Notes under the pieces: model-generated
What the model was told of the DNA's origin: nothing
Databases searched by the model: none
Seen by the model: the letters and a program-made list of their open reading frames with translations, nothing else
Source: Blumeriella jaapii
Taxonomy: Eukaryota; Ascomycota; Leotiomycetes; Helotiales; Drepanopezizaceae
Assembly (NCBI GenBank): GCA_009599575.1
Contig: VWND01000064.1
Location: 372,001-436,000, forward strand
Direction: 5' to 3'
DNA: 64,000 nucleotides
Made by a program: the position numbers and the translations under genes
Shown: positions 22,386 to 34,486 of the stretch, piece by piece
Numbering within the stretch: the stretch's first letter is position 1
Layout of the letters: every line of letters starts with the position of its first letter

Positions 22386-24252
22386 GCAGGTTCGTAGGGA
22401 CGTTGATGCTGTTTGCTGGTGCTGGTGCTCGGCTGGGCTGGGAGGAGTGGTGCTGGTGTCAAGGCGTGGTGAGACGGGTGTACCTACATGTTGCGCGCTC
22501 TTCTATTCGCTTTCCTTCCTCCCTATAACTGCTGCTTCTCAATCGACAGAGAGATAGACAACGGATTGGTGGCTTTGTACATCCCACACGCGGAAGGCGT
22601 TCTCCTTTTTCCCCTCTGTTTCTCTCTTTCTTTCTTACGCTTCTTCCCTACCTACCTACCTACCTACCTACCTTACCTACCTACCTTATCTAACGTACCT
22701 GTTCTGTTCTAACATAAACATACCACATACCCCGTCCTCGCTTAATCCCCAATCAATCGACCCCCTTCCAGAAATTCCCGTGAGCTTTGTACATACATAC
22801 ATACACACACATACATAAATACATCCAAGCAAACCTACACACATCTACACAGATACCCCCACCTACCCCTACATCTCCCTCCCCCCCCCCGTTTCCATCC
22901 AGGTCCGCACCGCCATATACATACCTAACAAGCCACGCACACCAAGCCGCGAAATTTCACGACCGCCTTTCTTTCTCCCCTCTTACATACTACCTACTCA
23001 ACACTCAACACCCAAAAATCAGAATCAGCATCAGCGATACCACCAAACCGACGTCTACGCAGTCTCGCCTTCCGAGCAGAGCATCGTACATCCGCGAAGT
23101 GTCTATCGCCGTAGTAGTAGGCCCAAGACGGCGTGGGCGGAAAAGCTTTCGCAGGATGGATGCAAGACCTTCTTCTACAGCACAGCACAGCACGGCACGG
23201 TACGGCATAGCACGGCATAGCACGGTCGCCGCCGAGCTTGGCCGACAGCTCTGGGGACGAAAGCAGAGCGGAGGGAATCCCCAGGAAACGAGAAAAAGAA
23301 AAAAGAAAAAAAGAAAAAAGAAAGAATTGAGAAAAAGCTCGAGCGAGATGGGAACATCACCGACCTGCACGCTGCGGGGCACTGTTAGAAGGGCGGCAAG
23401 TGGTGTGTGTGTGTGTGTGTGGTGAATTAGAATCAGAATCAGAATTAGAACTGTCGATGACGGAATAACGAACGAACGAACGAAGGAAGGGAAGCTGTCG
23501 GTGCGGCAGACAGACAAATGGCATGGTTGATATCCGTGCGATTTTGGTCGTGTGGAGAAATGGCTTGCTTGGAACAAGGTTGTGTATATATAGCAAACAA
23601 TCTCTTGATTTGCACGATTCTCGAACTTCGAGAATTGTTTGATGTGGGCTGTTGGAGATGGTGCGATGAACAGATGGTTAGAAAAGGGGCGCGCTAATTG
23701 GTTGGGGTTCATGCATGGTACGGTACAGTGAGTTGGCTGGGACGGTAAGCGAAGCCAAGAGTGGGAAGTAAACAAACCCGAAGTCTCTTCTTTCCCCGTC
23801 TTCCCGCCACCCCCAAAAATACCTGAGGCGAAAAGAAGAAAGAAAAAAGGAGAAGACAGAGAAGAAGAAAGAAAAAGGATGACAAAAAAGAAGCTACAAT
23901 CGTAGGTTCAAGGCAACTATCATTCCATACAATAATATCATTTCATTCTAGGTAGGCCATTCCTTATACACATCTCAAGACTCAGAGCGCAATGCCAAGA
24001 GAGCCTCCCCCAGCTCCTCTCTCCAGGCATTAAGCAAACAAATACTCCCTCGCTCCCTCTTACAGACAGAACAGAAAAACGAACTCCGAGTATAATACCC
24101 CGAGCAGCTCCTAGCAGTCCACTCTCATCCCAGATGAGACGGAAAACTATCTGGCTCCAATCTGATGAACGATACAAGAACGAGAAAAGGAAAAAAAAAT
24201 ATAGGCTTGCGCTACCTATGCTTCAAAAAGTGTCGTGGACGTTTTCGGTGTA
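22386..24252. other. Intergenic, 1.9 kb, microsatellite-rich
   Basis: Holds (CCTA)n near 22650-22690, (ACAT)n near 22787-22815, GCACG repeats near 23180-23225, purine (AAAAG)n near 23290-23330 and (GT)n near 23403. No frame has coding character. Convergent 3' ends of the OB-fold gene and ATG2 lie at the two sides. Confidence 0.5.
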
Positions 24253-27200
24253 TTAGTGCTTCTTATATTTCTAAACTCACACACACGTCGGTCAGCTCTG
24301 GTCTCAGACCCGGGAGAGGGGAAAGAAATCGGGCATTGGTTGGAAATGTAGTGTATGCGGAGGGGAGACGGATAGAGGGATAACTTACCGCCTCAGCTCT
24401 CTGTAGATGTACCGGGTCCAACGAATTCGTAGCGCCCATCAAGATCTGGCCCCCCGCCCTCGCAACCCCAATGGCCGGCCTCAGAATCACAGTCGGCGCG
24501 TGCTTCCTCACTGCCCGCAGGACCCCTGCCGCGTTCCCGCCTTCCATCACCTCCCCAGGTACGGCAATGATAGCATCCCGCGCCAGGACCAGATCCCTCT
24601 GTAGGCCTGCGTACCCGCCTCTCAAGCCCTGGAAGACGCCGACGGGCTGGTTGGCGTAGAGACTAATGTGCTTCTTCTCCTCCCCGGAATCCTCGCTGTC
24701 CATGCCAGCAGGCAGTGCCGAGTCGGGTGTGGGGCCCAGGATGTCTTCCGCGCCCTGCAGAACGGTTTGCACGCCAATGGCGACCTTCGCGCCCAGCTTC
24801 ACGAGCTCGGTGCCGGTTGTTTTGGCAAAGGCCGCCGCGCCTTTGGAGATGCTGCGTACGATACGGCCGTCCTTCTTGTACTCGCGCATCGGGACTACAA
24901 CGAGATGTCTGAAGCCTCCACCCACGTTGACAAGTGATCTAACGGGTGCTAAGCCGGCGAGGATGCCAGGAAGTTGGTTACGCTGGATGTCTGGCATCCA
25001 GATATCGTTTAGGCACTTTCCGAGCTTGTCGAAGCCCGAGATACCGTAGATGATGGTGTGGCGAAGCACCATATCAGCTTCGTCAAGGATCAGGAAGTTC
25101 ATGAACTCTGTTGTATGACCTGAGCGGAGACCTGCGTAGTCGACTCTCTTGGGCTTGAAATCTAACTTGACCTGTACCGAGTTCACTTCCACTCTTTGCA
25201 GGAATGGTGCATCCCCTGGTGCATTATTAACCGGGGCAGAATCATCTTTGAATTCGAAGAATCTTGTGATGAAGTCAAGGGCATCCTGATCGACATGAAG
25301 TCGAAGTGGCAGGACGGTGGCTTTGAGCACAATCTCGGCGGCAGCCAGCTCAGGAACCGGCTTCACGTTGAGAATTTCTATGTGTATCATACTGGTGCCA
25401 GTCTCTCGCTCACCAGCGTCTTGCATATACGTCGCAAACTTCCTCCAGGTTGAGGTCGGAACGTGGTCGAAAATCTCGAAGTCGTTGACGCGGATATCGA
25501 TTGAGCTTTGAGTCTCACCACTTCCAGGAGGGAAGGTAACGAGATCTACACAGACACCTCGGAGTTCAAAAGTAATCTTGTGATGCTTGCTTCTGTTCAG
25601 ACGGAGCTTCTTGGTTTGGCTCCTGCGAGGCATTCCTTGCTTACTTGGGGAAGATGACAAAGATGTAGTAGCGATCGACTCGGTCTCTGTGGCGTTGTCA
25701 TTGAGCTCTTGGTTTATGGTTACGGCGAGTTCACGAGGATCTCGGTTTGACGGTATACCGATATAGATGGAATTGAACAAGAAATCGCCGATAACAGTAT
25801 CCTCGTCGTCGATCTCTTGATCGAATGTTGTGAAGCGCTCATTCCGCGTCCGTTTCGCAAATGCCTTTGCCTCCACATCATGAACTGCCTTGGTAATTGT
25901 GTCGCGAGTGTGTTGCCAGTCATACCCATCAAAGAGATTCCATATGATATGTACGTCGCGAACACAGACCTTAAGCGGGCTTTTGCGAACCTTGAGGGCA
26001 TTTGTGCGGTCGTAAGTGTTTTTTGCCGAGTTCCACCGGTGTGCGGTCCCTTCTAGGACCGACCCAGTGCCGAAATGATCTTCCTGGATTTCTAAGTCTA
26101 CAGGTTCTTGGTCGGGTTCTGGCGGCTGCACATAGCTTTCCAGCAAAACACCGTCATGTGTATCACGGCTCGTCACACGCGTTGAAGCTGACGACGCTCC
26201 GCCATCCTCTGCATCGTATAACGTCTCATTCTGGTAGTATTGAGAATCGAAGTCAAGGTCTTCATCCTCGCCTGGAAACTCCCCTTCCAGCCCTTCTGGA
26301 ACCCCAAAATCATTATCGAAATCGTAGTCACCTTCAGCTGTACCAAAGGCATCTCCAGATAGTGACGCTAGCAAGTCGTGCACGGGGATAACTTTGGTGC
26401 GATACTTGGTTTCCTTGCTTGGAACAGCTGGAGGCGCCAAATTACCAAGGACGGCAATCAGCGTCTGGGTGGAGTCGGCGCAAGACTCGAGGACAAACAG
26501 ATCATCTCGGAGTTCCACATCAATCGCTTGTTCTCCCTCATCGCTTTTCGTCAACTGGACAAGTGCCTTGGCTGATGATATGTAACTGACGGAAACGTAT
26601 CCCGTGGCACAGAGATCCGAGACTAATGTACTCCCTCCATCAAATGAATGTCGACGAGGTTTTGCCGTTTGCCTCGACGTGAGATGAGCTACATTGTCGA
26701 TGACAAGTATAGAAGCCTTGTTCAGCTCCATTGATGCATTCGCGTTTTGATCCTTGGGAACAACGGCCTTCACATGAGCCTCTGTTAGAACGATTAAAAC
26801 CTTTGACGGCAAGCTCAACGGGTTCATTCCCAAGATGCAGTCTCTAATTAAGAGGTCAATCGTCAACGGCTTGGAGCCGTGACAGATTTCGGGGTGAGGC
26901 CCGTTTCCTGGGAGATGATGCGTCGGTCTTTTGGCCGAGCCAAGTCCGTCAGAGTGGCTATGGACGCTGTCAAGCTCGCAGATAAGTCTTGGGGGGCGGC
27001 ATTTTCTGCCAGGCCCATTATGGTCATCAGCGTAGGGACTCTGTACTCAACTCTCAGATTCCACAGCTTGATCTTTACTACAGGCTCCATTTCGTCGCCA
27101 ATCATTCGCGCCATGATAGCAGGTGCTCGAACTCCTGGTACTCGTAACTCTGAGTCGATCGCCATCCCAAGTAGATCTTCTGAAGCGTTCCGGCGAGCGG

Positions 27201-30200
27201 ATACGGTTCCTACACTAAGTGCGACGAGTGCGGGTAGTGTGATTTGTGCCACTTCGATATCAGATGACGAAAGCTGTATGTTACCCAGTGGGCTCCCGAA
27301 GTCGATGTTGGCATCTAAATTGCGAACCAACAGGAAAGATAGTAGACCGGGTCGATCATCTTCTGGTAGATACTTGGCAACGGTACCAAGTCTAGCGACC
27401 TCTTCGCTGAGCTCGGGAAGATATGCCAGCTCGTTAAGCCTTCCAACCCGGGTGTGTAAGTCATCAACAGTAAGCTTCACAACGGCCCCTTGTTTACGCT
27501 GGCGTAAAAGTGTGTCGAGTAAAATGTCATCGTCCTCATCATATTTGGCCTTGGAAGGGGTGATAAGCGACAAGAGCCGGTCTAGATCAGCATCACTCGG
27601 ACTCGGTAAGTACTCGATTCTGGTTCCAGTAACATCCACACTGATCGCTGGGTCGTCGTTTGACCGTTTCAGATGTGGACCAGACAGTCTGATCTTCTGA
27701 ATATAGACCCCAATCCCCTCGTCCCGAGTTACTAGTTTGACCGCTGAAGTCTCGACGCCGATGCTACATTCTGTACCCACCAAATCAAGAATGAAGCCGC
27801 CAATTCTGACATCTGCTTTATTCTGTGCAGCTGAAGACTTGTCCTCAGGTTTAATAGGTGTCTCAAATCGAACTCCCCGGGGCTTGGGCTTGCTGGGGCT
27901 ACTTGCAGTGACGGTCGCATTTGATGCTACTGAGCTGCCGAGATTCAAGACACCACTAAGGCCGCCAAACCAACTGAAGGTTTCGTCGAGTCTTTGGAGA
28001 TCAATCGAGACATGAAGAGGAAGTGTGGTTACAGAGCATCTAGTGGTATCGGCAGACTGTGTGATGTTGACAGAAACATCAATCCCGTCGGACGCTCTGA
28101 GGTCTTTGACTGACGCTCTCGTGAGAAGGCCAACGTCGAAGGACACAATATTCTCCTGGGCGTATCCAAACGCGAACTTCTTGAGTGTGATTGATGTTTT
28201 CGTGACTTGCTTATTTGCGTGTGATTGCAAATTGATGCCAGTCAGGTCCACCCGCAATAGAACATCACTCGGGGATGTATTGCCTGCAGGTATTCCTGCA
28301 TGCTGGTTCGTCGTAGATCCGGCAGGTGGGAACTTTAGAATACCTTCAAGTCGCTCCAAGAATTTCACCGAGATCTCCTCGACACCCACAGAAAACTTCC
28401 TTTCCACAGCCTCGGGCCTAGAAGGCTGCGCACTCACTTTCGGCGCTGGTTCGAAAATGTGTTTGAGTTGATTGACGAGCTTGAAGACCAGCTGCCCGAT
28501 AGAAATGTCGAACTGGAGTAAAAGTTTGCCAACAGCCACTTCGATAGCATCGCCGTTCCCTGTAGTCTGTTTATTCTCCGGAGTGATATTGTCCATTTTT
28601 GGAACCGATGATCTCTGTGGAGTAGGACTTTGGGAGTAGAAAGCCCCAGGCACATCAAACGAGGATGAAGAAGCCGTAGACTGACCATCGAAGACGGAAG
28701 CAGCACCCACGCCCGATGAAGTACCCTTACTGAGTTCTGCAGCGCCTAGTACGTCAGTCGTTGGTAGGTAGATATTGACCTGATCAAGACTGAAAAAATG
28801 CTTCGTTAACCGAGCGAATTCATCGGACAATGCCGTGGATCTCTCAGAGGCATCACTTTGGTTCTGTGGGAGCTTTGGAACGTTTCGCCCAGTTGGGTGA
28901 GCTGCTGACGGTGAAGAACTCCTCGGGGGTTTTGGAAATGCCTTCAATGAGGCGGATGACTCCAAATTCGGTTGAGACATGTGTTGTGTACTTGGATCCT
29001 GGATTGCAACATGGCGAGCATGCTCAAGATTATCTAAAGGCTCCTCGGAGTCGTGTTTCTGCAGAGGTATAGAAATGCTGGGTGGAGAGGTCGGTCCCTC
29101 GCTTCCACTGCTCGAATGTGCCCAGCCACCCGGAATATTCGAGGTGGGTGATGTGTAGGATACAGCACTCATGTACATGCTCTCTGCCTCTTCGTGGCTG
29201 AACAATTGGGACTGGGCCAAATCTTCTTCCGCCAAGGGCGATGACGCATCAGACTCATCATTCTCAAGAATATCATGCTGGGTACCCCCATTACCGGTCT
29301 TATCGTGATGGCTACCATGTGAATCATCCGGTGAACTGAGTTTCGTAGGAAGAGCTGGCTGTGAGAGCGAAACTCGATCTTGTGAGAATCTTGAGAGTGG
29401 TCTTGTTGGTAGTGTAGTGGAATGTAATATTGGTAGCGGACGCGGTTGTTGATCAAGATGTGAAGGTTCTGGAGAGTAGGCCTGCGACTCAATCGAAGGT
29501 ACGTGAATTGAGCTCCGTGGTATAGAAAGGGGAGATTTGGATCGAGCACTATTCGAAAGATGTCGTATTGGCGATAGAGGAGGCCCATCTTCTCCCCTGT
29601 CCTGCTCTTCAAAGTACTCGCTCTCTCTAACTTGGTCCAAGTACGCAGAGTCTCGGTACATGCTATCACCCATTTCACTGACATTTGCATGGCTACTGGA
29701 CATGTTCGATGCCTCATCGTCCTCCGGTGCATCGTCAAACCTCCCACTATCGCTTGCAATAATCGACTCGCGAAGTGATTGTATTTCGCCAGCATTCTTG
29801 GGTAGAGAGGCCGTTGAGTGTTTGGTTGACGAAGCCGTAGAACTGTGCTCCGAGGAGGACTCATCAAAAGTCTGAACCGCACTTCCGTACGAATTTGAGC
29901 GAGACTTAAAGCTTAATTTGCTCCCTTCAAACATGTCGGAATGAGGGGCAGAAGGTGATGACACTGCAGAAGACCGGGCTAAGGTAGAGAAGAAGTCGGC
30001 TTCAGAAATCAAAGCTCCTCGAATCCTAGAAAGACAGATGAGCCGCTTCCCTTCCTTGTATGGGAGACTTGAGGGACCGTCATTCCCAACCATGTCATGC
30101 TCTAATTTCTGGGTCACCCCTTCGATTTCTATGTTACCCACGTCCAGCTGAACAGTAACGGTATCTGTCTGGCTAGTCGCTGTCCTTCTCGGAGGGTCAT

Positions 30201-30993
30201 TTGGAATCTCGATATCCAAATTCACCGTAATTCCACGGATCTTTACTTGAAGTCGATCCACGATTCCTTGTATGAACCTTGCCATGAACGTAGGCAGAGA
30301 CAAAGCTGCGCCTGTGCCAACCTGAATTTCCCCATCTTCACTTAGAACCGAAGCCGAGCCAAACGCCTGTGTTTCTGACAGGATAGCAGCTTCCAGCTCT
30401 GCCCTCTCCTCCTCTGGCTCTGTTTGTAGGAATGACTGCGCAAGATCGACAGCCGTGGGAATGCCCGGGTCCAAATCGTCATAATCTTCGCTTCCCGGAA
30501 CACCACGGGGGTGTTGTTGGCTGTTTACAGACCCACGAGACTTCGCAGGTGGTCTTTTCCGTATCTGATCATGATTTGAACGAGAAGTGGAATGTGTGGT
30601 ACCAGACTTCGACTTGACGCGGAACAGACTCTCCACACCATCGACTTCGACTACTATAGGGCTGCTATAGATATCCACAGGGATATTCAGACGCAACAGG
30701 AGGACTTGGGCTTTGACGAGTTCGAGGGAGGGGGGTAGTTGTAACAGGGCCTCCAGTTTCTAAAGGGGAACGGGCATCAGCAATAAATTCAGACGTATGG
30801 CCTGCATAGTTTCTACCTTCATCCGCAGAGCAGCATCTCGAAATTCAAAGACACTGTTCTTTCCCCACGCTATGTCCAGATTCTGCAAATCCAAGGCATC
30901 GGCATCGAGAATCTCGATCCTGGAGAGTACATACTGAAGGAGACGCTTCGGCATGGAGGAGGCTTGGAAGTACGACTGAAAGTACGACGCCAT
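24253..30993 (-). CDS. ATG2: Autophagy-related protein 2, with an apparent frameshift
   Basis: Complement of join 24253..24270, 24389..30759, 30817..30993, about 2,188 codons, the usual size for fungal ATG2. ATG2 is a rod-like bridge that moves phospholipids from the ER to the growing phagophore with Atg9 and Atg18. Exon 1 codes the N-terminal chorein-type lipid-transfer head (starts [19 protein letters not shown]). The middle carries long disordered serine-rich stretches. The second half has family blocks [17 protein letters not shown] and, near the end, [21 protein letters not shown] 118-nt terminal intron (GTAAGT) leads to a five-codon exon KYKKH, which fits the lysine-rich ATG2 end. Reading frame is lost once near 26866-26900: the N-terminal frame ends at a TGA at 26863 and the rest continues one frame over with [16 protein letters not shown]. 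No intron of the needed length class is visible there, so a one-base deletion in the DNA or in the assembly is likely. Confidence 0.9.
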
Positions 30994-31777
30994 GGTCGCG
31001 GATGTCGATTCTCTTGGATATATGAAAGCAACAGGAGGCGCAGAAGGTTTTTGTCTCCTGACCGAGGCAGATGGAGTGCCTTCTCGCGGATCACCGCCTC
31101 GTGAGCAACAGACGCCCACTGACTCGCAGCCCGCAGCTAGCGTTCATCGTCATGAGCTGAGCTATGGGCACGCTGTTGGGTATAGCTGATGAAGGTATCC
31201 AAACGATTTGCTGGATATCTGATCCCCGTACGTACACTGTTGTAGTCGCCGGTGACCATGAACGCATAGGACGACAAGGCGTGTGGTCTGGGGTTGGTGC
31301 GGGCGAAACATCCATGGGCCGTGGCGTGCCTTATCCTTATCGGACCCGATAAGGTTAGCGCCAGGTCACGGGACGACCTCGAGCAACAAGTCGTAGATAC
31401 ACGTGCAGTAAGTATATACTGTAAGTACTGTACATATGTACATACAGTGCCACATATCACTTGATCTGGAGATGCTTGAGCAACAGGAAACCCTAATCAC
31501 GCATCACTAATCTATCTATATACGAACTGCAGATTTGAGTGGCTTGACTGCCTGTAATTGCACCACGCAGATTGGCTCACATACTTTACAACCCGCGAAC
31601 CTCGGCATCCGTTGCAGCTACCCCGGTCTTTAGTACAATCCGGGGTAGATGAGAACACCAAACGCCTCCAGTTTTTCCTCTTCCTGCATTTTGTTTGATT
31701 CAGGCAGACGAGCTCGGATTCGATTCCTATAGCAAGAACGACCAAAGTTACATTATATATAGCACTAGGCCATCGAC
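30994..31777. other. Divergent promoter region of ATG2 and the b5/ACAD gene
   Basis: Both neighbours start outward from this 784-bp region. It contains a GTAC palindrome island (near 31420-31447). A TATATATAG sequence at 31754-31762 sits only about 16 bp before the ATG of the right gene, too close for a normal TATA unless transcription starts inside the coding region or the element is unrelated. Confidence 0.5.
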
Positions 31778-33639
31778 ATGCCTCACAAGACTCTTACGCG
31801 CGAGGCGGTCGCCAAGAACAACACTGAAGATTCGCTCTGGTTTGTTATTGACAGCAAAGTGTACGATGTTACAGATTTCGTAGATGCACATCCAGGTGGG
31901 GAGTCTGTGCTAAAGCAAGGTACACATCCCCAACAATCCTGCGCGGCTTGCGGCTCACAGTGTTGTAGTTGCCGGGACAGATGCAACCGAGGCTTTCTAC
32001 AATCTTCATCGCCAGGAGGTCCTTCAGAAATACTCCAACTTATGTATCGGCACCGTCGACGGCGAGAAGTCTCAGGTCCTCGAGCAGAAGCCAGGAGACC
32101 TGAGCGCTGTTCCTTACGGAGAGCCAACATGGCTGACGCCGCAGTTCAAGAGCCCGTACTTCAGGGAGAGTCACAGACAGCTGCAGCGTGCTTTGCGCGT
32201 CTGGGTTGACACCGTGCTGTACCCCGTTGCGCAGGAGTGCGAAAAGAGTGGCAAGCATATTCCACAGTCGCTCATCGACGACATGTCGAAGAACGGAATT
32301 CTGCACATGAAGATTGGGCCCGGGAAGCATTTGCATGGTGTGAAGTTGATGGGTGGCGTCATGATGGGAGATGCCTTCGATTACTTCCATGATATGATCG
32401 TTGGACAGGAGCTCACTAGAGCGAATGCCAGAGGATTCCAAGATGGGAACATGGCCGGGATGACGATTAGCTTGACAGCTGTTCTACAGTGGGCAAACGA
32501 CGATGCGTGGAAATACAAAATTGCCGAAGAGGTGCTTTCGGGAAGAAAAAAGATGTGTCTCGCTATCACAGAGGCATTCGCTGGCTCTGATGTTGCCGGG
32601 ATCCGGACAACGGCAGAAAAGACTCCTGACGGAAAGCACTACATTGTCAACGGCACGAAGAAGTGGATCACAAACGGAGTTTTCTGTGACTACTTCGTTA
32701 CAGGGGTCAAGACTGGTAAGTGTTGCTCTACTCCATTGTAGAGTACATACCGTCAGTCACATTGTCGGCCTTCACTTTTCTATCCTTGATAGGCAAATGT
32801 ACATAACACCTCTAGAAGCTAACGTATATCCCACAGACAAAGGACTCTCGGTCGTCCTCATCGAGAGAGGCGAGGGCGTGGAAACCTCCGCCATCAAGAC
32901 CAGCTACTCTCCCGCGGCAGGTACTGCCTATGTCACATTCGACAATGTGAAAGTCCCCGTGGAACATCTCTTGGGCGTCGAGAACAAGGGAATTCAAGTC
33001 ATTCTTTCCAACTTCAACCACGAGAGATGGATGATGGTCTGCGCTGTGACTCGTATGAGCCGTCTCGTGACGGAGGAGTGCATGAAATGGAGCAATCAGA
33101 GGTTGGTGTTCGGCAAGAGGTTGATCGAGCAGCCTGTAATTCGACAGAAGTATGTGCTCTGCTCCTATTATGATTTGCAAGAAACTAATCAGCCAGGCTT
33201 GCGAAAATGATCTCTCATTGCGAAGCTAACCAGGCATGGCTAGAAAACATTACCTACCAGATGACTTTGATGCCTTACAAGGAGCAGGCACAACACCTTG
33301 CCGGCCCCATCGGTCTGTTGAAGATGTTTGCGACCCGCTCTGCGCATGAGATTGCCGACGAAGCCGTTCAGATCTTTGGTGGCAGAGCTTTGACTCAGAC
33401 TGGCATGGGAAAGACGATTGAGATGTTCCACAGGTATGACTTAGCCCTGCTGAGGTGTCCAGAGGGCTCCGATATTGATGTCCACAACAGAACGTATAAA
33501 TTCGACGCTATTCTGGGTGGGGCGGAAGGTAAGCATGGCTACTCCTAATGCTTGAGCAGCGCTAACAAATGAGACAGAGATTCTCGGCGATCTTGGTGTC
33601 AGACAGGCTATTAGAAACATGCCTAAGAGCATGTTGTAG
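31778..33639 (+). CDS. Cytochrome b5 / acyl-CoA dehydrogenase fusion protein
   Basis: Join 31778..31919, 31969..32715, 32837..33149, 33197..33528, 33578..33639, giving 531 aa. Residues 1-75 are a cytochrome b5 domain: FVDAHPGGE with heme ligand His38 and a second ligand at His61 (YNLHRQ). Residues about 110-531 form an acyl-CoA dehydrogenase: ITEAFAGSDVAG is the FAD/substrate-binding block of the family, followed by VNGTKKWITNG, NHERWMM and, near the end, AVQIFGGRALTQTGMG. It should oxidise acyl-CoA at the alpha-beta bond with FAD. The b5 domain suggests electrons leave to heme rather than only to ETF (inference). This fusion is known in fungi, and the physiological substrate is not settled. 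There is no PTS1 (ends PKSML) and no evident mitochondrial presequence. Confidence 0.92.
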
Positions 33640-34486
33640 GACCATCTGCCAGAGTTGACTCTGATCATGTTATGTACATCTTGAATAGCACAGGTGCCAG
33701 AAACAAGAGCCTCGTACAAATCGATAGGTGCTAGCCACTATTCCTTCTCCCTGATTTTAGATCCATTAAATACCTAAACCATGACGAGTGGGGAAGGGAA
33801 AGCCTAGAGACTAATGAGAATAAGATTAATCTTGGTACACCGTAAAGGTCGAGTTCTATTGTGTTTTCTTGGGTAGCCGAGGTTTCCCTGAAACAAAACA
33901 ATGAAACTTTGGTCGCGACGAACTTCTATGCTCTAGAAAACGTGAGACGTCCTGTTCGACAGGAACGAGAAGTGATCAGCACAGTAAAAAAAAAGGATCC
34001 AGTAGCAAAGTATGTGTCGAATAGTACAGTACATTAGGTAGGTATTGTATCGTAAAGTCTTACACCAGTATCCTTGACGTCGAAGAAGCGAGAAGCTTGT
34101 AATCAACGCTAACGCCCTTGACGCTAAGCCAAAGCGGGGCGGTGGCTTCGTTGCCCAAGTCACCCGGTCCCGGTCCTCGCCTGCTGAAAACCAACAACTC
34201 TTTTTGATCTGTCGCGTCTGTCCGTGGAACCCAAGCACCACGCACCCTCTACCGACTCAACCCCATCGCAACAGTTTCATGGAACCTTTGATGCGCCCTC
34301 GAGCCTCGCTACTCGACTGCGACATCTAGAGATCAAGGTCGGGGCCGTAACGATAGTCGCGCAGAAAGAGAGCACTCGCGCCGTCCTCGAAGCACCTCGC
34401 CCTCCGATCCCACATACATTGTCCCGACGCGCTGCTCGAGTCTCGAAAGACGTCCCTAGCCAGAGCCCGTTTTCGAATCCGAAAAT
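33640..34486. other. Intergenic and 5' leader of the nucleoporin
   Basis: No gene is supported. Frames open across 34200-34480 are not family-like. A GTAC-type word (ATAGTACAGTACATTAGG) lies near 34021. Confidence 0.5.

Noticed and set aside
22787..23425. 212-codon plus-strand frame
   Set aside because: It runs through ACAT, GCACG and AAAAG repeats; no family motif or intron support.
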